Counted from the first letter of the stretch, positions 22,489 to 30,954 are shown. The stretch is 33,178 bases of DNA from Bacteroidales bacterium (GCA_900755985.1 CAAEIL010000035.1:1-33178), one strand, 5' to 3'. Program-made: numbers and translations. The notes: generated by a model from the sequence alone, not told the origin.

Positions 22489-22980
22489 ATGTCAACAGCA
22501 CTGTCCGGATCAGCTCCGGAAATTAATATGCAGGCCCCCGAAGGCATGCGCGTAGCCATTGTCACTGCACAGTGGAATAGTAAAATCACACACCGTTTGC
22601 GCGATTCAGCAGTACGCCAACTGCGTTTGTGCGGTCTCGAAATGCATCAAGGCATAGACCTGTATGATGTCCCCGGCGCCGTCGAACTCAACTTTGCCGC
22701 AGCACGCCTGACACAATGCGGGCGTTATGATGCCATCATCGTTTTCGGCTGTGTTATTCGTGGCGGGACGCCGCACTTTGACTACGTATGTCAGTCTGTG
22801 ACGCAGGGTGTGACATCGCTAAATATCGAAGGTCAGGTACCAGTGATTTTTGGCGTGCTCACCGTCGACAGCGAGCATGACGCCATGGTGCGCTGCGATG
22901 GTACTGAGGCCGACAAAGGAGCTGAGGCTGCTCAGGCAGCCGTTGCCATGGTGCGCTTTGCACAATCTGTAAAAAAATAA
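22489..22980 (+). CDS. ribH: 6,7-dimethyl-8-ribityllumazine synthase
   Basis: A 163-residue enzyme for the next-to-last step of riboflavin synthesis, joining the aminouracil ribityl substrate with dihydroxybutanone phosphate. The motifs are complete: AQWNSKITHRL at about 27-37, DVPGAVELNFAA at 60-71, GCVIRGGTPHFDYVC at 87-101 with the catalytic His96, and FGVLTVDSEHDAMVR. It ends 2 bases before the glycosyltransferase gene, so both are likely in the transcript starting before kdsD. No FMN riboswitch is visible in the 17 bases upstream. Confidence 0.96.
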   Translation: MSTALSGSAPEINMQAPEGMRVAIVTAQWNSKITHRLRDSAVRQLRLCGLEMHQGIDLYDVPGAVELNFAAARLTQCGRYDAIIVFGCVIRGGTPHFDYVCQSVTQGVTSLNIEGQVPVIFGVLTVDSEHDAMVRCDGTEADKGAEAAQAAVAMVRFAQSVKK

Positions 22981-22982
22981 AA

Positions 22983-23921
22983 ATGACACCGGCGGGGCAA
23001 AAGACAACGGTTTCGGTGGTGATTCCGGTACATAACCGACCTGAACTGATTGTGCGCTGTCTTGACAGCGTTGCTGCCCAGACTGTTCTGCCCGACCGTC
23101 TTATAGTTGTCGACAACGCGTCGACAGATAATACACGTAGCGAGATTGAGAAATGGGCGCAGGCTCACAAAGATTCCCGACTGGAGATACGCATCGCTGA
23201 CGAAGCTCGTCCCGGGGCTCCGGCTGCCCGTAACCGAGGTCTGGATTCGGTCGACAGCGAGTTTGTAGTGTTCTTCGATTCGGACGATGTGATGCGCAGC
23301 TACCTAATCGCCGAACTTCACCGGACCATTGAGGCAAATCCCGACAATGATATTTATGCGTGGAAGTCGATGGTACGATGCGTATCGGGCCGCACTTATC
23401 AACGCAAATTTATAGGCCGAGACCTGTGGAGCAGTCAGATTTATCATGCTTTTCTTAGCACCCAGTGTTATGCCGTGAGGACTTCGGTTCTCGTGGCATC
23501 GGGGAAGTGGAACGAGAATCTTCCATGCTGGAACGATTGGGAACTCGGCATACGTCTTATGCTGAAAGGAGCCCGTGTCTGCGGTATTGATAAAGTCTTG
23601 GCAGACATCTATCCTCAGAACGAATCTATCACCGGAACGGATTACAGCAGTCGCGCCGGACTTTGGGAAAAGGCTATTGAAGCATCGGAGGCAGATATTA
23701 AGGCCTCGGACCATAAGGATGTTGCGCGTTTTGTCGATATGATGTACTATCGGCGTGCGTCGCTTGCCGCGTTATATCGCCGCGAGGGCAACAATGACCT
23801 TGCAGCACCACTTCTTGCGAATGCCTTGCGTCCTTACAAAGGCATCAGACGTTTTTTACTCAGGACTACATATTTGTTGACATCCCGAGGGATACGCGGA
23901 GCATACCTTTTATGGGTATGA
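22983..23921 (+). CDS. Family 2 glycosyltransferase
   Basis: A 312-residue GT-A fold transferase. The nucleotide-sugar binding start is VSVVIPVHNRPELIVRCLDS at 10-29. VDNASTDNT and GAPAARNRGLDSV follow, and the DxD metal motif is FFDSDD (Asp99, Asp101). The C-terminal half holds a WNDWELGIRLMLKG segment, which probably positions the acceptor. No transmembrane helix is seen, so it acts in the cytoplasm or at the membrane surface on a polysaccharide, glycoprotein or lipid acceptor that cannot be named. It is the last gene of the plus-strand cluster and converges with the next gene across a 19-base gap. Confidence 0.88.
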   Translation: MTPAGQKTTVSVVIPVHNRPELIVRCLDSVAAQTVLPDRLIVVDNASTDNTRSEIEKWAQAHKDSRLEIRIADEARPGAPAARNRGLDSVDSEFVVFFDSDDVMRSYLIAELHRTIEANPDNDIYAWKSMVRCVSGRTYQRKFIGRDLWSSQIYHAFLSTQCYAVRTSVLVASGKWNENLPCWNDWELGIRLMLKGARVCGIDKVLADIYPQNESITGTDYSSRAGLWEKAIEASEADIKASDHKDVARFVDMMYYRRASLAALYRREGNNDLAAPLLANALRPYKGIRRFLLRTTYLLTSRGIRGAYLLWV

Positions 23922-23940
23922 AAACTGCGCCGGAGTCCGT

Positions 23941-24426
23941 TTATTTTATTTTAGCTGATACCGGAATGATGACTACGTCGTATGCCGTGGCTTGCGCTTT
24001 ACTGCGGACCGGCGCCGACAGACGGTAGTACATGACAAACTGCTTGTCCCAGCTCGGAAATGTCAGCAGGCGGCGTTGGCCGGGAGGCAGGTCGACGCTT
24101 ATTGCCACCCGACGGCGATGCAACTGCCGCCCTGCAATGTCGCGGTATTCGATATCGACAGTAAGTGATGTTATAGTGCTGTCTGCGCTGAGATTGGCCG
24201 CGTAGAACGATTCGGTGCGCGACCGCAGGGTCTTCTCATATCCCGATATGCGTACAAAGCCGGATGTGGTGACACTGTCAGTCGTGAGCGTGCTGTCGGC
24301 AACGACTGTCGAGTCGGGGCGTACTTTGACATGCTGACGCGTGGTGCGGACTCGGCGCGCCTCGCAGACTTCGGCCCAAACAACAATGGCCGCTATCAAG
24401 GAAAACAATATCAGGATGCGTCTCAT
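23941..24426 (-). CDS. Secreted protein of unknown function
   Basis: A 161-residue protein that I do not recognise. A signal peptide is likely at the N-terminus (MRRILILFSLIAAIVVWAEV, then CEARRV). A Ser/Thr/Asp-rich stretch follows with a short VADSTLTTDS repeat-like part. The remainder (about 60-155) alternates hydrophobic and polar residues like a beta-sandwich, with SLTVDIEYRDIAGRQLHRRR and LPPGQRRLLTFPSWDKQF. It begins 5 bases after the preceding secreted protein gene and ends the phoH-purC-menG transcript. The three last genes probably act together in the cell envelope. Confidence 0.7.
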   Translation of the reverse strand: MRRILILFSLIAAIVVWAEVCEARRVRTTRQHVKVRPDSTVVADSTLTTDSVTTSGFVRISGYEKTLRSRTESFYAANLSADSTITSLTVDIEYRDIAGRQLHRRRVAISVDLPPGQRRLLTFPSWDKQFVMYYRLSAPVRSKAQATAYDVVIIPVSAKIK

Positions 24427-24431
24427 AGGTC

Positions 24432-25019
24432 TTATAGGACAAGAGGATTATCGGCGTCCGGGTAGGGCGTAGGATAAAGCCGTCGCGCCCCCTGCAGTCC
24501 TTGAGGACGTGTGTCGACAGTACGGACCGAAAAACGGAACATGTATGGGATAAGACGGTAAAGATTGACCGAGAGCCCTTTTTTATAAGAGGCAAATTCG
24601 AGCCATGAGGCATTGTCGCTGACAGTGATGGCAAGCGAAGTCATTCGCGAACTCCGCCCCTTGTTGTCGATTTTGCGTGCCATGTGCGCGTCATAAAGGC
24701 CGGGACGAGCGCCGAGTCTGATTTCGCCGACCGTAATTGGCATCGGAATACTCAGGTCCTCGCACGAAAACAGTTTCATATCGAACGTTGCCTCCCCGCT
24801 ACGCGTTATGGCTAAGATGACGCCGTCCGAGGTCTGCCATACGCCTTCGACAGGCGCAGGTGTACGGCCTTGGGTCCGTGCATCAAAATAGCGTGCCGCC
24901 TCGATTCGTGGCGAACTGACCACGGACGTCTGCCCAAACGAATCTGTCCCCCAGACAGACAGAACTAAAGTCAGAAGCACCCCCACGATGCGTTGCCATA
25001 CACTATGCGATGCTGTCAT
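24432..25019 (-). CDS. Secreted protein of unknown function, coupled to DUF3078 gene
   Basis: A 195-residue protein with a signal peptide (IVGVLLTLVLSVWGTDSFGQ). The mature part opens with a conserved-looking block GVWQTSDGVILAITRSGEAT, then DMKLFSCEDLSIPMPITVGE, resembling a small beta-rich domain. No catalytic motif is visible. Its ATG overlaps the stop of the DUF3078 gene by 4 bases (ATGA), so it is almost surely co-translated with that outer-membrane protein, and the next secreted protein starts 5 bases later. A periplasmic partner of the beta-barrel is a fair guess from context only. Confidence 0.72.
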   Translation of the reverse strand: MTASHSVWQRIVGVLLTLVLSVWGTDSFGQTSVVSSPRIEAARYFDARTQGRTPAPVEGVWQTSDGVILAITRSGEATFDMKLFSCEDLSIPMPITVGEIRLGARPGLYDAHMARKIDNKGRSSRMTSLAITVSDNASWLEFASYKKGLSVNLYRLIPYMFRFSVRTVDTRPQGLQGARRLYPTPYPDADNPLVL

Positions 25020-26434
25020 ATCGAGCTGAATTTATAGGCGAAGCCTACCGAGAGTATTTCTTTGACCTGAAGTTTGTGCCAGTGGGGTTCGTCGGCAATG
25101 CGCGGCGTAGCCGTGTCATAACGTGCGTGGCAGTATATCTGCGTTGTCAGGAAGCGGTTTATCTCCATGACAAGGGTGTTCTCCCAGTCGGCCTGCAGCT
25201 GTCCGTAGTCGGTGAACGTGAACAGACGCGAGTTAAACTTGATGTTGCTGCAAATCTTCCACATGAGCTTGAACTCGCCCGACGAACCGAACTTGCTATG
25301 TGTCTTTCGGTCTTGGTCTATGTCGTAGTCAGCGTGGTTCATAGACATGTCCGTGCATACACGCAGGTTGTAAGTGAAAAGCGATATCGAAGCGTCGAAA
25401 GTGAATGTTTTCTTCGTATTGGCGTAGTTGTATGTCATACCAAGACCGATGTTGAGTTCAGCCGGCGACAGAAATGCTGACTGCACTTTGTCCGTATTTT
25501 TAAGATACGATTTCAGCAGCTGTGTCTTGAACTGCGCTGTCAGCGAGTAGTACCACCGATGAGCGGCCTTGTAGCCGAGTGTGCTGTTTATCTGCAGCAG
25601 ATCTTCTGAAATTGAATAATTGCGCAGCGAGTCGTCGGGAGCTGAGTTTAGACCGAGTTTATATCGGAAACTGTTCTCGAACAATAGATTGGGGTGGAAT
25701 GCGGGATTGAGTTTGACATCGTATCCAATCTGCATTAGCATGTTCAGGTTGTTGTTTCCGCCCTGATACCAGTTGGGCGAGATGTATGCCTGCGAAAACT
25801 GCAGCGAAGCAGCGAAGTCGCGAATCCAGTGTCGGTTTTTCATCTCAGGATTTGGAATGAATACCGGATCGCCGGGAGTGACTTCGTGTATTTTGATGGT
25901 GTGGTCTTTGGGGTCGACCTGTGCGACGTAGCGCTTGGGCGCAGCCGGAAGCAACGACAGATTGTAGGGGACAAAGTCGGGATGAGTCAGCGCAAAAGAC
26001 TGCATGAAGCGCAGCTGGCGGTCTTCGAGAACACCGGCTTCCTCGACCCAGCGCAGGGCTTCGTTACCGCTGATTTCAGGTGCGAACGGGTCGTATTGTC
26101 CAAAGAAGCGATAAGTCGTGTATGTAGGAGTGCGGAAGAACTGCGGGGGCAGAGAACTGACGAATATCCGTGGTTTGGCCGTGACGCTGTCTTGCGACAG
26201 CGAGTCAGAGTCTTCTATGAACATTCCGTTCTCGATGTCAAGTGAGTCGATGTCCTCGGGCAGGTCGGAGGCGATTCCGGATACGGGAGCCGAAGACGCC
26301 GGAATGCGCGCCGTAGACAGACGGACGGTATCAGTGTTTGCAGCAGCCGCTGCCTGTATCGAAGGTGATGCGGCAAAAGCAGCTGTGGCCAATGTTACGG
26401 CAAAGATATGTTTCAGAAAAGAGATGGTTTTCAT
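25016..26434 (-). CDS. DUF3078 outer-membrane beta-barrel protein
   Basis: A 472-residue secreted protein. The signal peptide covers about 1-28 (ending SIQAAAAANT). An Asp/Ser-rich region spans 30-95. The C-terminal 270 residues look like a DUF3078 barrel, with SQAYISPNWYQGGNNNLNML, then YNYANTKKTFTFDASISLFT, HSKFGSSGEFKLMWK, and a last strand ending in SVGFAYKFSSI. The role of DUF3078 proteins is not known, but they are common single-copy Bacteroidetes envelope proteins. The gene follows menG by 35 bases and is coupled to the next secreted protein by a 4-base overlap. Confidence 0.85.
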   Translation of the reverse strand: MKTISFLKHIFAVTLATAAFAASPSIQAAAAANTDTVRLSTARIPASSAPVSGIASDLPEDIDSLDIENGMFIEDSDSLSQDSVTAKPRIFVSSLPPQFFRTPTYTTYRFFGQYDPFAPEISGNEALRWVEEAGVLEDRQLRFMQSFALTHPDFVPYNLSLLPAAPKRYVAQVDPKDHTIKIHEVTPGDPVFIPNPEMKNRHWIRDFAASLQFSQAYISPNWYQGGNNNLNMLMQIGYDVKLNPAFHPNLLFENSFRYKLGLNSAPDDSLRNYSISEDLLQINSTLGYKAAHRWYYSLTAQFKTQLLKSYLKNTDKVQSAFLSPAELNIGLGMTYNYANTKKTFTFDASISLFTYNLRVCTDMSMNHADYDIDQDRKTHSKFGSSGEFKLMWKICSNIKFNSRLFTFTDYGQLQADWENTLVMEINRFLTTQIYCHARYDTATPRIADEPHWHKLQVKEILSVGFAYKFSSI

Positions 26435-26469
26435 TTCAGAGAGGTAGGAATGAATGCTGAATCATGAAT

Positions 26470-27231
26470 TCATTTGTCGGACAAACTTTTTGTCGCGGTG
26501 TACAGGCATACAGTTCCCGGAAAGAATGACTTGTAAGCTGCATCGGTCAGACCGGCCCGGGTCATCATCGCAGTCATGGCTCTGCGCGACGGGACAGCAC
26601 GTATCGACTCGGGAAGATACGAATAGGCCCGCGAGTCTTTTGACAGCAGTCTGCCCATGGCGGGAATTATTCCTCGGGTGTACATATTGTAAAAGGGACG
26701 CACCAGAGTCGAGGCCGGAACGGTGAGTTCGAGGACAAACAGACGACCGCCCGGACGGAGAACGCGCAACATCTCGGCATAACCCTTGTCCAGATTTTCG
26801 AAGTTGCGTACGCCGTATGCCACCGTCACCGTGTCAAAACTATTGTCGGCAAACGGCAGAGCCAGAGCGTCCCCGACACAGAGCTTTACGCGTGACTCAA
26901 GACCGGATTTGGCTACTTTGTCACGCCCTATTGCAACCATGCCTTCGGACAGGTCAATGCCGGTTATGTGTGCTTCGGGCATTTTGTGAGCCAAAGCTAT
27001 GGCGACGTCTGCTGTCCCGGTGGCGATGTCGAGGATTTTATTAGATGTACCCTTGGCCGCCGCGCTGACAGTGCGACGCAGCCACACGCGGTCAAGACCG
27101 AATGTCATCAGGCGGTTCATGCGGTCGTAGGCTGGTGCTATGTTGTCGAACATCATGGCAACCTGATCGCCTTTGGCGCAGCCCTTATTGTTGTAGGGCT
27201 TTATGTTTTCAACATCACTGGCTTGGGACAT
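26470..27231 (-). CDS. menG: Demethylmenaquinone methyltransferase
   Basis: A 253-residue class I methyltransferase (UbiE/MenG) for the last step of menaquinone synthesis. From the ATG at 27231 it reads MSQASDVENIKPYNNKG, the usual Bacteroidales start. The frame is open for 104 more codons upstream, but these are basic, unlike the family, and run into purC. Family signatures follow: MFDNIAPAYDRMNRLMTFGL, motif I KILDIATGTADVA, and VAYGVRNFENLDKGYAEMLR. It lies between purC and the DUF3078 gene. The 113 bases before it hold a large inverted repeat. Confidence 0.95.
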   Translation of the reverse strand: MSQASDVENIKPYNNKGCAKGDQVAMMFDNIAPAYDRMNRLMTFGLDRVWLRRTVSAAAKGTSNKILDIATGTADVAIALAHKMPEAHITGIDLSEGMVAIGRDKVAKSGLESRVKLCVGDALALPFADNSFDTVTVAYGVRNFENLDKGYAEMLRVLRPGGRLFVLELTVPASTLVRPFYNMYTRGIIPAMGRLLSKDSRAYSYLPESIRAVPSRRAMTAMMTRAGLTDAAYKSFFPGTVCLYTATKSLSDK

Positions 27232-27260
27232 GGTTATCGGAAATTTGTGCTTTATGTTTA

Positions 27261-27301
27261 CCGACAATGTTGTCAGAATATGTCTCGGACAACATTGTCG
27301 G
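27261..27301. repeat. Perfect 14-bp inverted repeat between purC and menG
   Basis: CCGACAATGTTGTC (27261-27274) and GACAACATTGTCGG (27288-27301) pair perfectly around a 13-base loop. Each arm is itself nearly palindromic (GACAA-TG-TTGTC), so the site holds four half-sites. No T-run follows on the minus strand, so a simple terminator is unlikely. An operator or mRNA-processing hairpin fits better. Confidence 0.6.
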
Positions 27302-27344
27302 GTAAGGTGCTGAAATGTGTATGCCGTGAATGGTGAACCGACTT

Positions 27345-28298
27345 TCAGAGGCCGTTGAGACAGTCGAGAACGTTGAGCTCGATGCGACGGGTCAGATCTG
27401 CGTCGCTGTTTTTGGCAAAATGTTCGCCGGTAAGGTGTTCGTATAGCTCGATATAGCGGTCCGATATGCTGTTGCAGACTTCGTCGGTCATTTCGGGAAC
27501 TTTTTCGCCGGGACGGCCCATAAAACCGTTTTCGATAAGCCATTGGCGGACAAACTCTTTGGAAAGCTGACGTTGGGGCTGTCCGGTGCGCTGACGTTCT
27601 TCATACCCGTCGGCATAGAAGTAGCGCGACGAGTCGGGCGTATGGATTTCGTCTATGAGTATCACTTTGCCGTCGTGTTTGCCGAACTCGTATTTTGTGT
27701 CTACCAGGATAAGTCCTTTGTCGCGAGCCATAGAACTGCCGATTGCAAAGAGTTTCAGAGCATAATCCTCGACGGTTTTCCAGTCTTGTTCGGAGACGAG
27801 TCCGCTTTCGATTATTTCTTTAACCGAGATGTTCTGGTCGTGGCCTTCGTCGGCTTTTGTTGTGGGTGTAATGATAGGGGTGGGCAGAGGGTCGTTTTCG
27901 TGGAGACCTTCGGGCAGAGCAACACCACAGATTTGACGTTCGCCGGCGGCGTAAGCACGCCAGGCGCTTCCGGCGATATACCCGCGGACAATCACTTCGA
28001 CTTTAAGACCTTCGGCTTTGATGCCTACGGATACCATCGGGTCGGGGACGGCCATTTTCCAGTTGGGAACTACTTCGCTTGTAGCATCGAGCATATAGGC
28101 GGCGAGCTGGTTCAGTACCTGACCTTTATAGGGAATACCCTTGGGAAGAACTACATCGAAGGCCGAAATGCGGTCAGTGGCTACCATTACCATCAAGGTA
28201 TCTTTGATGTTGTAGACGTCGCGGACTTTGCCGTGATAGAGCGATACTTGGCCCGGAAATTTAAAGTCGGTTTCTGTCAGTGTCGGTTGGGTTTTCAT
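27345..28298 (-). CDS. purC: Phosphoribosylaminoimidazole-succinocarboxamide synthase
   Basis: A 317-residue SAICAR synthase of purine biosynthesis, joining CAIR and aspartate at the cost of ATP. The family signatures are visible: LYHGKVRDVYNIKDTLMVMV at about 21-40, TDRISAFDVVLPKGIPYKG, the substrate motif EVIVRGYIAGSAWRAY, and DTKYEFGKHDGKVILIDEIH with DSSRYF. The length fits the longer bacterial and yeast-like form rather than the 240-residue E. coli type. It starts 12 bases after phoH on the same strand, so both share the phoH promoter. Confidence 0.97.
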   Translation of the reverse strand: MKTQPTLTETDFKFPGQVSLYHGKVRDVYNIKDTLMVMVATDRISAFDVVLPKGIPYKGQVLNQLAAYMLDATSEVVPNWKMAVPDPMVSVGIKAEGLKVEVIVRGYIAGSAWRAYAAGERQICGVALPEGLHENDPLPTPIITPTTKADEGHDQNISVKEIIESGLVSEQDWKTVEDYALKLFAIGSSMARDKGLILVDTKYEFGKHDGKVILIDEIHTPDSSRYFYADGYEERQRTGQPQRQLSKEFVRQWLIENGFMGRPGEKVPEMTDEVCNSISDRYIELYEHLTGEHFAKNSDADLTRRIELNVLDCLNGL

Positions 28299-28310
28299 TG
28301 TTATATGTGA

Positions 28311-29306
28311 TTAGTTTGATGGTTCGTCTTGCGTTGTTGGATCATCGTCGGTTGAGCCGGCGTTTTTCTGTGCCAGGTCATAGCGCTCGTAGGCTTCGAC
28401 TATGCGCTGTACAAGGTGGTGTCGGACGATGTCTTTTTTGGTGAATTCGATGCGGCCTATACCATTGACGCCGTTTAGAATCTTAAGTGCCTGCACCAGA
28501 CCCGAGGTTGTGGTGCGCGGAAGGTCAATCTGTGTGATGTCGCCGGTGATAATCATTTTGGAATTCATGCCCAGACGTGTCATAAACATCTTGATTTGGT
28601 GTACGGTGGTATTCTGTGCTTCGTCAAGGACAATGACGGCGTCGTTGAGTGTTCGCCCGCGCATGAATGCCAGAGGCGCAATCTGTATCACTTTTGTGTC
28701 CATGTATTCCTTAAGTTTGACGGCCGGAATCATGTCTTCGAGAGCGTCGTACAATGGCTGCAGATAGGGGTCGATTTTGTCCTTCATGTCACCGGGCAGA
28801 AATCCGAGTTTCTCACCGGCTTCGACAGCTGGTCGCGAGAGTATTATTTTGCGTACTTCGCGGTTTTTGAGTGCGCGTACAGCCAAAGCTATGGCAATGT
28901 ACGTCTTGCCTGTGCCGGCAGGTCCCATGGCGAAAGTCAGGTCGTTTTTCATAAAGGCTTCGACCAGCTTCTGTTGGTTTGGCGTGCGGGCTGTTATCGG
29001 CTTGCCGTTCATACCATAAATTATGGTGCCGTCAGTGGTAAGCTCTTTGGGCGATTCTCCTTTGACGATGTCGAGGATGTTCTCTTCGGACAGACGGTTG
29101 TATTTTTCGGCGTGCGCGGCAAGTTCTTTGATTTTTTTTTCGAAGTCGCTTGTTTCTTTGTCTTCGCCTATGACCTTGATTACGCTGCCCCGCGCTGTGA
29201 TTCGCAGCTTAGGGTATAGGTTGCGTATAAGGTGCATATTGGCGTTGTTGACGCCGTAGAAAACCAGCGGGTCTACCGAGTCGATAATTATGATGCGTTC
29301 AATCAT
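28311..29306 (-). CDS. phoH: PhoH-like ATPase
   Basis: A 331-residue PhoH/YbeZ family protein, an RNA-associated ATPase often linked with the endoribonuclease YbeY. An N-terminal KH-like region comes first (about 1-80). The P-loop is GPAGTGKT at 128-135 and Walker B is VIVLDEAQN with Asp228 and Glu229. Sensor motifs MIITGDITQIDLP and the C-terminal DIVRHHLVQRIVEAYERYD follow. The start MIERIIIIDSVDPLVFYGVN is typical of Bacteroidales homologues. The promoter's -7 box ends only 4 bases before this ATG, so the mRNA would be nearly leaderless. Confidence 0.95.
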   Translation of the reverse strand: MIERIIIIDSVDPLVFYGVNNANMHLIRNLYPKLRITARGSVIKVIGEDKETSDFEKKIKELAAHAEKYNRLSEENILDIVKGESPKELTTDGTIIYGMNGKPITARTPNQQKLVEAFMKNDLTFAMGPAGTGKTYIAIALAVRALKNREVRKIILSRPAVEAGEKLGFLPGDMKDKIDPYLQPLYDALEDMIPAVKLKEYMDTKVIQIAPLAFMRGRTLNDAVIVLDEAQNTTVHQIKMFMTRLGMNSKMIITGDITQIDLPRTTTSGLVQALKILNGVNGIGRIEFTKKDIVRHHLVQRIVEAYERYDLAQKNAGSTDDDPTTQDEPSN

Positions 29307-29310
29307 AGTG

Positions 29311-29344
29311 CAAAGTTAGTGAAAAAAACGATAGCCGGGGCAAA
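29311..29344 (-). promoter_or_regulatory. Promoter of phoH-purC operon
   Basis: On the minus strand TTTG (29341-29344), a 22-base spacer and TAACTTTG (29311-29318) match the Bacteroides promoter, with a spacer one base longer than usual. The phoH ATG begins 4 bases after the -7 box. Confidence 0.7.
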
Positions 29345-29430
29345 ACGGCCTTTGCTTTATCAACAAGAGAGGCCTGATATGTGTTCGTCGGCTTATGCGG
29401 GATCGGCCTTGAGGCGAATACGCCCTTTAG

Positions 29431-30954
29431 CTATGGGTTCTGTTCAGACCTTGCCATGGCATCGAGAACCATGTGCGATATGTGTGCTATGATGGCTTCG
29501 GTCTCTTCGAGGCTATAAGCCGAGTCTTTGATGAAGATGGCCAGTGCGTACGAGCGTCCGTCCGGCAAGTGTATGTATCCGGCATCGTTGACGGCAATTA
29601 GACGCCCGGTCGATGTATTGGCGGGCCCGGTGCCGGTCTTGTGTCCTATGACGGCTTTCGAGTCCTTGAAGGCAGCGGGGATACGGCCTTTGCCGGTTTG
29701 GCAAGTTTCGACAATTTGTTTGATTTGGCGTGCGTAGGCATTGTTTTCGTTGACATCGAAGTCCCTGAACATTCTTGCAATAGCCTGAGGGGTAGCGACG
29801 TTGTCGTATGAGAGCATGGGGTCGCGGTGCATGTCGTTTTCGGTTCGGCTGATGGCGACTTCTTCGTATTCCTCGGTCTTAAGCAGTGAGTCGACGGCGG
29901 CGGGACCTCCGCAGTATTTTATGAGTATGTCGGCGGCGTTGTTGTCGCTGTATCGCAGCGAGTAGTCCAGTAGTTCGGCGAGTGTTATGTAGTGGTATTT
30001 GTCGGCGGGATATTTTTCGAGCATGGGGCTGTACGTGTCGGTGTGCAGATCTTCGGGACCAACGGGCAGACTTGTCTGCAGGCTTTCGTCCGACTTGCGC
30101 AATTTGTGGCCTAAAGCGAGAGCCAAGGGAAATTTCATAACACTGAGCATCGGAAAAGAGTCTGTGGCATTGATTCCGGCAGGGCCTGCATCGGTCTCGA
30201 TGGCCACGCCTACGCGTGCGTCGAGTGTCGCTACATAATGTCGCAGCGAGTCGCTGAGAGCAAGCATTGCAGGGTCGTCAGGCAGCGCGGGTATTATTCC
30301 GGAACCGCTTGCAGTGTCGGGCGTGATGATGACTTTCATTCCGCAGCCTACCATTTGGCGCAGATGCATGAGTTTTTCGTTGGGCATGCGTATGCAGCCT
30401 TCGCTTTCGCGCCGCCCTATTGATGTAGGGCGGTTGGTACCATGTATGCCTATGTGAGTCGATTGCGGGGCTTTGAGTCTGAAAAACCATGGCCCATAGG
30501 CGCCTCCGTATCGGTTGCGGCTCGGCGACCATCCGGACGAATTTTCGATTGACGCTATAGAGAAAATGCCTTCGGGCGTCTTCTGGTCACCGGAGCGGGT
30601 CTTGTCGCCGTAGTTGGCGCCAAGGCATACCGAGGTGCGGAATATGGTGTCGTTGCCGTTGATGAGATAGAGACGGCATGAGGGTTTGTCGATGAAGATA
30701 TACGAGCCGGGTATATAAAGTTCGCCATTGGGGTATGACCATATGCGCTGTTGTGTCTGACGGCGTATGCGGGGGCGTCGCGTTTTCCGGCTTTTTTTGC
30801 TGCGTGTGCGTCGCGATTTCTGCTGCACGGTGGTGTGTCTGCGGTGGTTGCGATGACTCCGGCGTGCCGGTGTCGCATCTTCGGCACAGAATATCAATGC
30901 GGCTATCAGAAAGTAGCGGATGAAGCGGCTGAGGGTAGGGCGTATTGAATTCAT
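29431..30954 (-). CDS. L,D-transpeptidase fused to a class A beta-lactamase-like domain
   Basis: A 507-residue secreted protein with two enzyme domains. Signal or anchor helix at about 11-24, then an extremely basic linker (30-70). The YkuD L,D-transpeptidase domain (about 80-213) has the catalytic pattern His171-Gly, then Ser184-x-Gly186-Cys187-x-Arg189 (HIGIHGTNRPTSIGRR, ESEGCIRM). The class A serine hydrolase domain (about 230-500) has Ser271-x-x-Lys274 (SVMK), Ser336-Asp-Asn (YSDNN), Glu372 in RTENDM and Lys439-Thr-Gly (HKTGTG), as in the CfxA/CepA branch. All catalytic residues appear present. It follows the M16-like gene by 46 bases. The first domain would crosslink or anchor to peptidoglycan. 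The second may hydrolyse beta-lactams or act on peptidoglycan peptides. Confidence 0.9.
   Translation of the reverse strand: MNSIRPTLSRFIRYFLIAALIFCAEDATPARRSHRNHRRHTTVQQKSRRTRSKKSRKTRRPRIRRQTQQRIWSYPNGELYIPGSYIFIDKPSCRLYLINGNDTIFRTSVCLGANYGDKTRSGDQKTPEGIFSIASIENSSGWSPSRNRYGGAYGPWFFRLKAPQSTHIGIHGTNRPTSIGRRESEGCIRMPNEKLMHLRQMVGCGMKVIITPDTASGSGIIPALPDDPAMLALSDSLRHYVATLDARVGVAIETDAGPAGINATDSFPMLSVMKFPLALALGHKLRKSDESLQTSLPVGPEDLHTDTYSPMLEKYPADKYHYITLAELLDYSLRYSDNNAADILIKYCGGPAAVDSLLKTEEYEEVAISRTENDMHRDPMLSYDNVATPQAIARMFRDFDVNENNAYARQIKQIVETCQTGKGRIPAAFKDSKAVIGHKTGTGPANTSTGRLIAVNDAGYIHLPDGRSYALAIFIKDSAYSLEETEAIIAHISHMVLDAMARSEQNP

Noticed and set aside
27232..27543. 104-codon N-terminal extension of menG
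   Set aside because: It runs through the inverted repeat and into purC and is unlike MenG. The ATG at 27231 gives the usual start.
27543..28310. 255-codon plus-strand frame opposite purC
   Set aside because: purC on the minus strand has every family motif, and this frame has none.
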